A stretch of 64,000 nucleotides of DNA from Microcyclospora pomicola (lineage: Eukaryota > Ascomycota > Dothideomycetes > Capnodiales), in contig NHNY01000032.1 of assembly GCA_002786065.1 (NCBI GenBank), forward strand, positions 124,001-188,000, in the 5' to 3' direction. How positions within the stretch are numbered: position 1 is the stretch's first letter; every line of letters starts with the position of its first letter. Positions 21,334 to 31,420 of the stretch are shown here, piece by piece. The translations under genes were made by a program, and so were the position numbers. Under the pieces are notes generated by a model. The model worked only from the letters and a program-made list of their open reading frames with translations, searched no databases and had not been told where the DNA came from.

Positions 21334-22706
21334 ATGGCAGCAGCAGCAGCGGCATCTCTCTTGCAAAGGTCAAGTAGGCTCACTGTCTCTGTACCTCTCC
21401 TCTCTGCACCCTCCTCTCTTTCTCTCCCGCTGCTTGTCTCTTCGCGCTTGGTACGCAGGAATATGGCTACTGCAGCATTAGATGCACAGAACGTGCAGGA
21501 CGAAGCTCACCACTTGACGAACGGTTCGACGAAGGTGAACAACTGGTCAAATCCTGGTCCGGCGGCCTTTGACTTCCGCAGTACGTCCGATTCTCGCGAT
21601 GTCCTGAGGTACTGAGCACACGAACTGACTCTTGCGATTGCGTCTCTGCAGGCGATGTAGTCACCACACCCACCACGCGCATGCTCTCGGCCATTGCCTC
21701 GACCACGCTGCTCGACGATGTGTTCCAGGCCGACCCGACGACCAACGAGCTCGAAGCCTTCGTCGCCGACCTCACCGGCAAGCCCGCCGCGCTCCTCGTG
21801 CTCAGCGGAACCATGGGCAACCAGGTCGCGATCCGCACGCACCTCCTCGCACCCCCACACAGCGTCGTGACCGACCACCGCTCCCACATCTTGGAATGGG
21901 AAGCGGGCGGCGTGGCGATGATCAACGGCGCGCTGGTCAAGCCCGTCACCCCGAGCAATGGCACCTACGTCACCCTGGAGGATGTGCAGAAACAATGTGT
22001 CATCTCCGATGATATTCACTCGTGTCCCACGAAGCTGATTTCGCTCGAGAATACGCTGGCGGGTATCGTGCTGCCGCTGAAAGAATGCCAGCTCATCGCG
22101 GCGTGGGCACGGGAGCATGACATCTTGATGCACTTGGATGGCGCCAGACTGTGGGAAGCTGTGGCAGCTGGCGCGGGCAGTCTGAAGGAGTACTGTGCAT
22201 GCTTCGACAGCGTGTCGCTGTGCTTCTCGAAGGGATTAGGAGCGCCGATCGGATCCGTGATTGTGGGAACGGAAGCCTTTCGCAAACGAGCGCGCTGGAT
22301 CCGCAAATCACTCGGAGGCGGACTTCGGCAGGCTGGTGTCGTGACGGCGGCGATGCGCGTCGCAGTCGAAGACACCTTCCTCGGAGGAAAGCTTGCCGCC
22401 TCGCACGACCGGGCCCGGCAGATTGCCAAATTGTGGGAGAGCTACGGCGGCAAGACGGCGAACCCGGTGGAGACGAACATGGTCTGGTTCGACCTGGAGG
22501 CGGCCGGGATCGAAGTGAACGACTTCATTGCGGAGGGAGAGAAGGCAGGTCTGAGACTGCTAGGCGGGAGGCTGGTGGTGCATTACCAGATCGGCGAGGA
22601 GGCAGTGGCTAGATTGGAGAAGGTGATGCAGAGTGTGTTCAAGGGGCGGGCACTGAACGGAGGGGTGGAACATGCGCCCGAGAAGCTGAAGATGACGACG
22701 GAGTGA
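21334..22706 (+). CDS. GLY1: L-threonine aldolase (PLP-dependent)
   Basis: Exons 21334-21580 and 21652-22706 flank a 71 bp phase-1 intron (GTACGT...GCAG) and give 433 residues from the first ATG or 390 from the ATG at 21463. The shorter form starts like typical fungal enzymes. The longer adds a Ser/Arg/Leu-rich, acid-free segment resembling a mitochondrial targeting peptide. The fold is a type I PLP enzyme: VLSGTMGNQVAI, HLDGARLWEA with the cofactor-contacting Asp, and SLCFSKGLGAPIGS with the Schiff-base Lys. It cleaves threonine to glycine and acetaldehyde, feeding glycine into one-carbon metabolism. The family's SDTVT at the start of the domain reads SDVVT here. Which start is used cannot be told from DNA alone. 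Confidence 0.95.
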
Positions 22707-23318
22707 AGTTGCGGCGTCGTTGATAGCATTGATATCCTGTCTTGGCATGATTGACCATATATCATCTATACATGTTGGCTACCTACAATCATCACGATAG
22801 ACGGTGTTAGCGCTTATATCCGACAGACCATCGAGGCAGAAACATTGTCGTATCACTGCACCTAATCAATAATCAGAATCCTGTGCCGGAACTGAGAAGT
22901 CTGTGTATAATGAGTCATATCAGTCCCTGGCTTGATCCTTCAGCGGTTTCTACGTAGACGGACGCTCCAAAACTCTCCTGCGCAGCTGGAGGCGGCGTCC
23001 CGTGGGAAGCTCTCGCCTGGATCCTGCAGCACCACTCTGGCCCGCTCCCCTCCATCACCACCAAGATCGATTCTCTCTGACGACCCGCACCACCTTTGGA
23101 CGTCCTGACAAAGCCATTCGTGACTGTCGCATCAACTATCTCAGGTCTTCATATACTGCGGTCCTCCAGCCCTTCTGCCCTGGCCGTATCTTTTCTTCCT
23201 GACTGCGACAGATATGGTCGAGTGGCCGCGGAGCTGAACTCACCGCAACGCGCCCACGTTCCTAGAAGACGGCCTTCTTGTCGCAACCATTCTCCAACCT
23301 TCCCTGCAGCGCCGGCGC
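22707..23318. other. intergenic, regulator leader
   Basis: About 610 bp between GLY1 and the Zn2Cys6 gene. The last 300 bp are pyrimidine-rich and C-rich, like a long 5' leader. No repeat or RNA gene seen. Confidence 0.4.
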
Positions 23319-26174
23319 ATGCTCTCCAACATGTTGACCCAAGACACCCCTCCCTCCTCGACCTCCTCGACCAATGGCGCCTCGCCCAACGACCATCAGT
23401 TCCGCGTCGTGCGGAAGCGCAATCGCGTGCCCCTCTCCTGCGCGCCATGCAGACATCGCAAGCTCAAATGCAATCGCGGCCATCCCTGCGACAACTGCAC
23501 GAAGCGCTGCGATGTCGCATCCTGCAACTATGCGACGCCCGGGAACAAGAAGAAGAACAGCCCCAGCGCCGCCAACGCGACGCCGGACGATATGCAGAAT
23601 CGCATCGACCGGCTGGAGGGCCTGGTGCTCTCGCTCATGACGAGCGGGCAGCAGCCAGGTAGCACGGCTGATGCGCATGCGGCGATCGACCGGAGTAGGG
23701 CGACAGACCGGACCCATGCGAGGTCGGAAGCGAGCTTGGACCGGGAAGGCAGCGACATGATTCGAGAAGAGGACGAGAACGGCAACGAAGACGACAGCGA
23801 GGTCGACCAGGTCTCGCGCGGGCTGGGCATCATGAAAGTCGACAACGGCCGAGCCGTCTTCGCGTCCGACGCGCATTGGTATGCGATCTTGGGCGAGATC
23901 AGCGAGGTGAAAAACTACTTCCAGTCCCACAAGCAGGATTACACCGATCATATCGCGAAAGTGCAGGCCGCGAATGCTAGGGAAAATACAGGGGCGGTGT
24001 TCTTGCTTCAAGGTCCGCCGCAGAAGTCCAAAGAGGAGATCCTGGCCGCCTTTCCATCCAAGATTAATGCTGACCGGTTGATCGCGCGGTACTTCAATGC
24101 TTACGACCCATCGGTGCATATCATCCATGGGCCGTCATTTCAGAAACAATACGACAAACACTGGTTGCAGCCGAACGAAACCTCGATTGTCTGGATCGGT
24201 ATGTGCTTTGCTATGTGTACGCTGGCATTGCAGTCGTACCACAGAGCAGGCGACGAGCCTCCAGAGTATCGGAACAGAGCGCTGGAGTTATCACACGACT
24301 TCAGGAAACTCACGGCGCAATGTTTGATTCTTTCAGACATCACGCAACCCATCGCGCAGATTCTGGAGACACTTGTTTTACATGTGCAAGCCGAGTACGG
24401 ACGCAGCCGGGATGCCGACCCTGGTGTGCTGCTGCTGACCAGTCTATGCGTGAGGCTAGCTATGCGGATGGGCTACCACCGTGATCCGGGCCCACATCCT
24501 CAGATCACTCCTTTTCAAGGAGAGATTCGGCGGCGAGTATGGACGTTCATTCGACAACTAGATCTCATGATTTCTTTCCAATTCGGCCTGCCCGCCATGA
24601 TCAGGACTGACCACATCGACACGGAGATGCCACGTAATATCTACGACGACGAACTGCACGAGGATATGAAGACGCTTCCGCCATCAAGACCGAGTTTTGA
24701 GGCTACGCCAATCTCGTACATGAGGGCGAAGAGTAGCGTTGCACGATTGTTTGGTGTCATCGTGGAGCGGACACAGTCGGTGAGCAACCCGCCAACTTAC
24801 GAGGAGACGATGAAATGGGACAGCGATCTACGTGAGGTGCGACAATCACATCCGCCCCTACTACAGATGCGCACCTTCCAGGAATCAGCACGAGATCCTG
24901 CGAACCTCATCATGCAGCGACTGGGGCTTGAGATGGTCTACCTACGTTCTCTCTTCGTTCTCCATCGTAGTTTCATCGCCAGAGGCCGAGAGAATCCCAG
25001 ATATGCATATTCAAGACGGACTTGCATTGATGCTTCGATGCAGCTCTTGGCTCATCAAGCCACACTACATCAAGAGTCTCAAGCTGGAGGTCGCTTGAGA
25101 TCGGTCAAATGGTATATTTCCTCCCTGACAACGCACGACTTCCTCCTGGCCGCGATGCTTGTCTGTCTCGACCTACACCACACCGTGGAAATGGAGCGAA
25201 AGGCGCGCAAGGCCGGCACGCCCATGTCGGTATCTTCGCTCGATTTGCATGCAGAACAGCGACAGGACGAGATGCTGCGTGCGGTGGAACATTGTATCGC
25301 GATCTGGGACGAAGTCCGGTCGCACAGCATGGAAGCCTATAAAGGCTCAGTATGCTTGCGAGTGATGGTGGACAAGCTCAAAGCCCATCGTGCGCAGGAA
25401 GGGAGAAGCAATGCCATGGAAGCATCCACCCAGCAACCACTTGCACCGGCGACGAGCACCTGGCCGGCTTCGCGCAGTCCGAACTTTGGCTTGTTCGCTA
25501 ATGGTCAGATGGACCTCTCCGGGGTCAACACCGACGACCTGCCTCCCGAGCAGTCCGCTGCGATGACACTAGGCATGCTGTCATCCGGCGGCATCTCGCC
25601 CGGCCCAGGCTTCGGCATGAACATGTCCGGCCTCACGCCACAAGAAAAGCAATCCTCGTACCCCGCCGGTATGGCCAGTCTACTCAACGACCCTCTCCCT
25701 GAGCGTACCGGTCTGACGCCGAACTACTCTGGCCCCGACACCAGCGGCGCCATCAACGGCCAAGGCATCAGCGGCGCCGCCAGTCCTTTCACCCAGATGT
25801 TCGGCCAGAGCGCCAGCAACTACATGAGCATCGACGGACTCGGCGGCGACCTCGACTGGGTACGTATGATCCTTTGCGCCCTCTCTCCCCATCCCGTGTA
25901 GCATATCAATATAAACAAAATGTAAGCTAACGTTTCTACACAGGGCGCATGGGACAACTACATCCAGGGCTCGACCAATCCAGGCGTGGACGCTTCGCAG
26001 ATGTGGCCGATGAGCCTCGACATGGCGGCGCTGGAGGCGACGGCCAACGGCCAGAACCTTGCCAGTCCCGCATCACGACAAACTCAAGCAACCGGCGCTC
26101 CGACGTCTTCCACAGACAACTTGGGTGGCGCGGGCGTGTTCATGGGCGCTGCTGGCGGGCCAGGCGCGGCTTGA
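23319..26174 (+). CDS. Zn2Cys6 fungal transcription factor
   Basis: Exons 23319-25859 and 25944-26174 around an 84 bp intron (GTACGT, branch GCTAACG) give 923 residues; an ATG four codons downstream is an equal start. The Zn2Cys6 cluster is at residues 41-69 (C41-x2-C44-x6-C51-x5-C57-x2-C60-x8-C69, with an extra Cys64), next to basic KKKN residues and a short coiled-coil-like linker (NRIDRLEGLVLSL). The middle (about 240-600) is the fungal-specific transcription factor domain, with RLAMRMGYHRDP and IRRRVWTFIRQLDLMIS matching its conserved core. The C-terminus is Gly/Ser/Gln-rich and may be the activation region. It should bind CGG-type half-sites as a dimer. Targets are not inferable; neighbours are housekeeping genes. 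Confidence 0.93.
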
Positions 26175-26835
26175 GTTCGAGATAACGCGATGAGATGCGA
26201 TGCAATACAACACGACCAGGGACGGGAATTATTGATGACATGCTTTTGCTCGCGAGACTGAATGAACCAAATACACAGTACTATGCGCAAGGCGTTTGTG
26301 GAAACTTGGGATGGCGATGAGACCATAAAAGAAAAGACCATCATGTTCATGATGGGGTTCGTCGTGCGATGCTGCTGGGTGGACTCGAAGGTATCGAGAT
26401 ACCTAACGCTGATATAGCTGATCGCACGTTTGCGCAAGGAAATCACTCTACTCCCCCCTTCTTTACTCTCCTCTCACGTCTGATGTGCTGTTCCACTACT
26501 TTCAATGCACCTTTCCCGCATGACAGGGCCAAAAGTCCGCCGGCAGTCCTCACACGTGATTTTAGGGTTGGTGCCCCTTAGCCGCGAGCTTAATTCCACG
26601 CGCAGTGTCCTTTGAATGCTTGGATACACCTAAACGTCAATTGCATGTAGATTGAGGGTGCAGATCGGTCTACTACACTGATCTTGCTGGAACCTGCCTC
26701 ATTCACCGGACGAAGCACTTCAGATCCAGACCGTGCCACTTATAGGAGACGACGAGCGGCACTCCAAGTTTGTCCAGGTGCGGACTGGTCCATATCTGTC
26801 GAACACGATCCAATGAGAATCACAACAGCCTCACA
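26175..26835. other. intergenic, ALG6 promoter
   Basis: About 660 bp. A CACACGTGAT element with a CACGTG core at 26553-26558 lies about 280 bp upstream of the ALG6 ATG. No gene or repeat supported. Confidence 0.4.
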
Positions 26836-28644
26836 ATGAGTTCCTCCCACCGTGCGCGGAAAAAGCGTGTTGCTATAGCACACCCATCGAATAACGGAAC
26901 TACGATCCATGACGAGGCGACTGGCCATGAAGCTCCGGCGTTTGCCTTGACAGCGTTCTTCTGGCCAGCTAAGAGTGCTAACAGCTCGCAATGGATCCTG
27001 CTCCCAAGCATTCTCATGGTAGTCTTCTTGTTCCGCTGGACGACTGCACTATGGGACTACTCGGGGTATCGAAGCCCTCCCATGCACGGCGACTTCGAAG
27101 CGCAACGGCATTGGATGGAACTCACCATCCATCTGCCGGTCACACACTGGTACTTCCATGACCTGCAGTGGTGGGGGCTCGATTATCCCCCTTTGACAGC
27201 ATATCACAGCTGGGCACTCGGCATGATCGGGCATCTCATCGAGCCCAAGTGGTTCGCACTCTATCTGTCGCACGGCCTGGATGATCCGGATCTCAAGGTG
27301 TTCATGCGCGCGACCGTTGCGGTCTCAGAACTGCTGGTGTATGTGCCAGCGGTGATAATCTGTGTCCGTCGACTTGCCAGGTTGCACAATGTGAATCAAT
27401 GGGAATCAGCTGTCGCTCTCACGGCGATTCTTATGCAGCCTGCAACCATACTCATCGACCATGGACATTTCCAGTACAACACTGTCATGTTGGGTTTCAT
27501 GGTGGCAACGATCGCGAGTATGCTCGCTGGTCGTCCACTCTGGAGCTGCGTCTTTTTCGTCGCAGCTTTGGGATTCAAACAGATGGCGCTCTTCTACGCT
27601 CCAGCTGTCGCGGCATATCTGGCTGGAATATGTGCTTTCCCTCAGCCGAAGCCTCTACGCTTGGTGGGTCTGGCGGTTGTTACGCTTTCGTCCTTCGCTG
27701 TTCTCTTCCTCCCTCTACTGGTTGGTACAGCTTTCGATACGTATCGGAATGTTCCACTGCCATCCGATGTCACACTTCCACCACTGCTCACGAGCCTTCC
27801 TTTCACGGTTTCCGAGAAAGCATTCTACTATCCTTATCTTGTTCAACTCTCCCAGGCCATCCACCGGATCTTTCCCTTCTCCCGCGGGCTCTTCGAAGAC
27901 AAGGTGGCAAATTTCTGGTGTGCCGTCCACTCCTCTGGTCTACACAAGCTACACGCCTACTCCGCCGCCCATCTCAGCCGCGCGGCCCTACTCCTCACTC
28001 TCGCCGCCATCACTCCGCCTTGTGCCATGTTATTCTTCAAACCATCAAAATCACTACTGCTGTACGCCACGGCCGCTACTGCCTGGGGTTTCTTCCTCTG
28101 CTCATACCAGGTCCACGAGAAGAACATCCTCCTTCCGCTTCTGCCCACCACCCTCATTCTCGCCTCCGCCGATGGCATGCACCCCTCCACCCGTGGCTGG
28201 GTCGCCTTCGCCAACACCCTCGCCTGCTGGACCATGTTCCCGCTCCTCAAGCGCGACGGCCTCCGCATCCCCTACTTCGTTCTCGCCAGTCTATGGAGCT
28301 GGCTACTCGGCGCCCCGCCATTCGACCTCTCAATGTACTTCGAAAGCTCCTCCACCTCCTCCGCTTCAAGCAGCAGCGAAACACGTCTCCACCCGCTATC
28401 CAAAACCCTGCACCTCGCTCTGTACGCCGCGATGCTAGCCTGGCATGTCGTCGAAGCTTTCGTCGCTCCACCCGCCGACAAGCCGGATCTCTGGGTCGTA
28501 GCCAACGTGTGTGTGGGCGCGGCCGGCTGCGCGGCTTGTTATCTGTGGTGTCTGTGGCGCATGGCGCAGGAGAGCGGGCTGCTAAGCTGGTCGGGTTTGA
28601 GCTTGCGAGGCGCAGGTCGAGAGAAGGGCGAGAAAGCGCAGTGA
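26836..28644 (+). CDS. ALG6: ALG6, dolichyl-P-Glc:Man9GlcNAc2-PP-dolichol alpha-1,3-glucosyltransferase
   Basis: Single exon, 602 residues. The frame extends upstream without an ATG, so the start is the ATG at 26836. A short basic cytoplasmic N-terminus precedes a GT-C fold with about 11-13 membrane segments. The first lumenal loop has HGDFEAQRHWMELT; Asp86 is in the position of the catalytic Asp of yeast Alg6. Further signatures are LDYPPLTAYHSWALG, DHGHFQYNTVMLG and SYQVHEKNILLPLLP, which favour ALG6 over ALG8. The enzyme adds the first glucose to the lipid-linked N-glycan precursor in the ER, which is needed for efficient oligosaccharide transfer. The C-terminal 100 residues after the last conserved helix are variable, including a Ser-rich loop. 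Confidence 0.95.
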   Translation: MSSSHRARKKRVAIAHPSNNGTTIHDEATGHEAPAFALTAFFWPAKSANSSQWILLPSILMVVFLFRWTTALWDYSGYRSPPMHGDFEAQRHWMELTIHLPVTHWYFHDLQWWGLDYPPLTAYHSWALGMIGHLIEPKWFALYLSHGLDDPDLKVFMRATVAVSELLVYVPAVIICVRRLARLHNVNQWESAVALTAILMQPATILIDHGHFQYNTVMLGFMVATIASMLAGRPLWSCVFFVAALGFKQMALFYAPAVAAYLAGICAFPQPKPLRLVGLAVVTLSSFAVLFLPLLVGTAFDTYRNVPLPSDVTLPPLLTSLPFTVSEKAFYYPYLVQLSQAIHRIFPFSRGLFEDKVANFWCAVHSSGLHKLHAYSAAHLSRAALLLTLAAITPPCAMLFFKPSKSLLLYATAATAWGFFLCSYQVHEKNILLPLLPTTLILASADGMHPSTRGWVAFANTLACWTMFPLLKRDGLRIPYFVLASLWSWLLGAPPFDLSMYFESSSTSSASSSSETRLHPLSKTLHLALYAAMLAWHVVEAFVAPPADKPDLWVVANVCVGAAGCAACYLWCLWRMAQESGLLSWSGLSLRGAGREKGEKAQ

Positions 28645-28938
28645 CGCATGTTTGGGATGAAGTGATCGAAGAAGCTTGAGGCTTCCATCGTAGACCAAGA
28701 GGAGCGTATATTGCGCTCGAAGATGTTCCTCTAGCGTGTAGTTCTACAAAAAGTCCATGTATTTGAGCAGCATTGTGTCCTCCTTCTTACTCGCCTACAT
28801 AAACCCTGGACTTTCCATTCAAGTTCTGCGATGGGTCGAATAAGGAGGTGCGAAGAGCGATATTGGCTGCTAATGCACGTGAAGGATTTTGTAGTGTAGC
28901 CATGCCCTGAACAACAAGACGATATATTCTATTTCTTT

Positions 28939-30234
28939 CTATTTGAGCTCGGTCTTGCCAAGCGCATCCGCCAGAGCATCAACGTCGCTATCCTTCTCCT
29001 GCGCAACGGGTTGTGACTCTGCAACTTCTGCGTCTTTCACGATCCGTTCTTCTTTCGCCTCGACTTCATCCTCGTCTTCCTCATGGTCGATATCATCCTC
29101 GTCTTCGTCATCGTCATCGTCCTCCAACTCATCAAGCTCGTCGATGCCCCACGCATCCTCATCGTCCTCGTCCACGCCCTCAAACTCCGCCGCGTGCTCT
29201 TCTTTCCGCTTCGACAAGATCGACTGCAACTCCTCGATCGATGGATCTTCCTCGGCGAATTTGTTGCCGTTCAACTCAACGCGGCGAAGACGAGGTAGCG
29301 CGGTGCTACTCGAAGCCGCAGTCACGAGGGCTTTGACGCCCTTGGCGTCGATCTCGTTGAATTGTAACCGCAGAATTTCAAGCTTCTGGTTGCTACCTTG
29401 GGCCAGGGCTTGACCAAGCGCGATACCACCGCGGGCGCTGAGCAGGCAGTCACCAACTCCCAGATCGCGGAGGAGCGTCCATGTTGGCACCACGTTGCCG
29501 AGTGTTGTACCGGCAAGGGCTGTGAAGGTATTGTCTTGCAAGTCCAGCGTGTCGAGCTGCTTGCAGACGGAAAGACCGTGCTGGATCAGCAGCGCAGTGC
29601 CTTCGGGGCGGATACCATTTTGCACCATCTTCACCACGCGGACTTTGTTGTTGGCTGTGTATGCCTTCACCCATGCCGCCATGCTACCAGTCTCCAAACG
29701 GTTGCGTCCGCATACCACTGTCTCGAGATCAGGGACGATCTTTCCTGCTGCTCTTGCTTTGGCTTTGTTTTCGGCGAGCTGGGCTAGTGCTTCAGCAACG
29801 AGTGTTCCTGCTGCAGGTCCCAGGCCATTGTTGTTGAGGTACAGATGTTGTAGAGGAGTGTGTTGGCTGAGGAACGGTCGTAGCGGCTCGACGGTGTTCA
29901 GACCGAAGGCGTTGTCGTTGAGGTTGATCGTGTGCAGGTTTTCGCATTTGAGCAACGCGGTGAGCAAAGCATCAAGTGCTTGTGGAATCTCTGATAGAAG
30001 TCGTCCGGTAAAGATATCCGCGAGATTCGCGAAACGGAGAGTAGATTTCGTGGCGAGGATCTTGGCTAATGCTTCTGCAGCACCCACGCCGATCGTGTTG
30101 CCTTCCAGGTGGATCTCTTCCACATCGTCGCTACTTTCGAGGGGACCAATATGTTTGTGGATGTCCTCTGCGGTGTCCAACTTCAACGCTCGACCTCGTA
30201 AAGAGAAAGTCTTGGTCGAGCTAGTAGATGACAT
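28939..30234 (-). CDS. RNA1: Ran GTPase-activating protein (RanGAP)
   Basis: Single exon, 431 residues, close to the family's usual length. Residues 1-345 are a leucine-rich repeat crescent with RanGAP-type repeats (IHLEGNTIGVGAAEALAKIL, TINLNDNAFG, LYLNNNGLGPAAG, LDLQDNTFT, LRLQFNEIDAKG). Arg78 in IFTGRLLSEIP matches the Arg that is essential in yeast Rna1. The C-terminal 80 residues are a strongly acidic tail of Asp/Glu runs, as in fungal Rna1, with no SUMO-target domain as in animals. The protein stimulates GTP hydrolysis by Ran in the cytoplasm and so keeps the Ran gradient that drives nuclear transport. A 12-bp palindrome lies 63 bp upstream of the start. Confidence 0.97.
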   Translation of the reverse strand: MSSTSSTKTFSLRGRALKLDTAEDIHKHIGPLESSDDVEEIHLEGNTIGVGAAEALAKILATKSTLRFANLADIFTGRLLSEIPQALDALLTALLKCENLHTINLNDNAFGLNTVEPLRPFLSQHTPLQHLYLNNNGLGPAAGTLVAEALAQLAENKAKARAAGKIVPDLETVVCGRNRLETGSMAAWVKAYTANNKVRVVKMVQNGIRPEGTALLIQHGLSVCKQLDTLDLQDNTFTALAGTTLGNVVPTWTLLRDLGVGDCLLSARGGIALGQALAQGSNQKLEILRLQFNEIDAKGVKALVTAASSSTALPRLRRVELNGNKFAEEDPSIEELQSILSKRKEEHAAEFEGVDEDDEDAWGIDELDELEDDDDDEDEDDIDHEEDEDEVEAKEERIVKDAEVAESQPVAQEKDSDVDALADALGKTELK

Positions 30235-30296
30235 GGCTGCATGTAAGGTATATCTGACTGTAATTCAGACCAAGGCTGGGTATCGGTGTACAGTAG

Positions 30297-30308
30297 AGTA
30301 CATGTACT
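30297..30308. promoter_or_regulatory. palindrome with flanking TACAGTA/TACTGTA words upstream of RNA1
   Basis: AGTACATGTACT is a perfect 12-bp palindrome 63-74 bp upstream of the RNA1 ATG. It is flanked by TACAGTA (30289-30295) and two TACTGTA copies (30305-30311, 30314-30320). The layout suits a dimeric factor site, but no factor can be named. Confidence 0.3.
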
Positions 30309-30532
30309 GTATGTACTGTAGCAGGGATGTCGAGGTGCGGGGGATTTTCCCAGCTCTGTTTATGCGGCTCTGCGGACGATCCCGTTCGACATGAGCACTG
30401 ACGCAGGGTCCAGGTCCAACATGTGGCTTACTAATTGCATGTGACGTGCTTCACAGTTTATCGAAGTCATCAAATGCAGACTGACATTCCATTGCCTGAT
30501 TGTCCTTCGTCCAGCACAGGAGTCTTTGCACC

Positions 30533-30923
30533 ATGTCTTCAGCTCAAGCAATGTCATGTTCGTGATCTATCTCTGTTTGCCTGTCCCGGATGCTAACCAG
30601 AGTCTCAAGCCAATACCATGCAGCCTAACAACCTTGCAGCTGACCTGAAACCAACAGGCAGCGTGAGCGCGGCAAGCAAGCCAAAGGTTCGTGGTCCTCC
30701 TAGCCACACCGAGCTGTCAACGAGAAGGCGCACAGCCGGCGATCCTCCCACATATGCAGCATCTAACATACATCTCTAGCCCTGCTGCGTCTGCAAGGAC
30801 GAAAAGAGCGCTCGCGACGAATGCATGCTCTTCTCTACGGCTTCCAACCCTCAAGAGGCCTGCCAAGATATGGTTTCGCGGTATAAGAGCTGTATGGCGG
30901 GGTATGGATTCAGTCTACCTTGA
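30533..30923 (+). CDS. COX17: Cox17 copper chaperone for cytochrome c oxidase
   Basis: Three short exons (30533-30557, 30610-30686, 30780-30923) give 81 residues. Introns of 52 and 93 bp both use the donor GTTCGT and have CTAAC branch sites. The C-terminal half is unmistakable: KPKPCCVCKDEKSARDECML, then QEACQDMVSRYKSCMAGYGF. It carries the Cu(I)-binding Cys36-Cys37 with Cys39 and the twin Cx9C pattern (C39-x9-C49, C62-x9-C72). Cox17 works in the mitochondrial intermembrane space, handing copper to Sco1 and Cox11, and is imported by the Mia40 pathway, so it needs no presequence. The N-terminal 34 residues are variable. An alternative start in exon 2 (ATG 30618) would leave the functional part unchanged. 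Confidence 0.93.
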
Positions 30924-31420
30924 GGAATGTTACAGTGGGTGATTTCGGGACTCGAGCGGCATTCAGGTTGGGCGTTCGGGAAGATATACTGGTGGGCATG
31001 TACGGGTTCTCTCAAGAGACGATGTGTAAGAGTACGCGTGTGTGATTAGTTGATGGATGAGATCGGAGGACTTGTCAAGATATGTTTGGATTCAGTCGTT
31101 CTTAAGCAGCGCGATATCGCAAGTCTTTCATCAAAATATCAATGAACAGATCCATTCGCTATGAAGTCCAGGTGGTTCCCATATTTAGGCACTTCCCTGA
31201 TCTGAACATCTGGACTTTACAATGGCGAGAAGCACCAACGTGAGTCTACACCGACAGAATCCTATTCAAGGTTTCAACTTTCCATCAAGAATTCGGGTTT
31301 GATTGTCTTCAAAACTTCACACGTGAAAAATGTGGTGGTGGATCATCGTGCGTATCATCTTAATTTGAGTTATCTGCGTAAGTATCCAGTGAACTTCATG
31401 ATCATCATCTCTTGCTGAGC
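30924..31420. other. intergenic between convergent COX17 and MMS19
   Basis: About 500 bp of 3' flanks; the stretch 31130-31400 is moderately AT-rich. No gene or repeat seen. Confidence 0.4.

Noticed and set aside
23262-24128. 288-codon minus-strand frame
   Set aside because: Antisense of the Zn2Cys6 cluster exon; the plus strand carries the recognised domain.
27399-28679. 426-codon plus-strand frame within ALG6
   Set aside because: The overlapping ALG6 frame carries all family signatures; this one is a shifted shadow kept open by base composition.
29083-29787. Plus-strand frames opposite RNA1
   Set aside because: They arise from the antisense of acidic and Leu-rich codons in RanGAP.
30691-30942. 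83-codon frame over COX17
   Set aside because: It runs through the second intron in a different frame from the Cys-rich exon.
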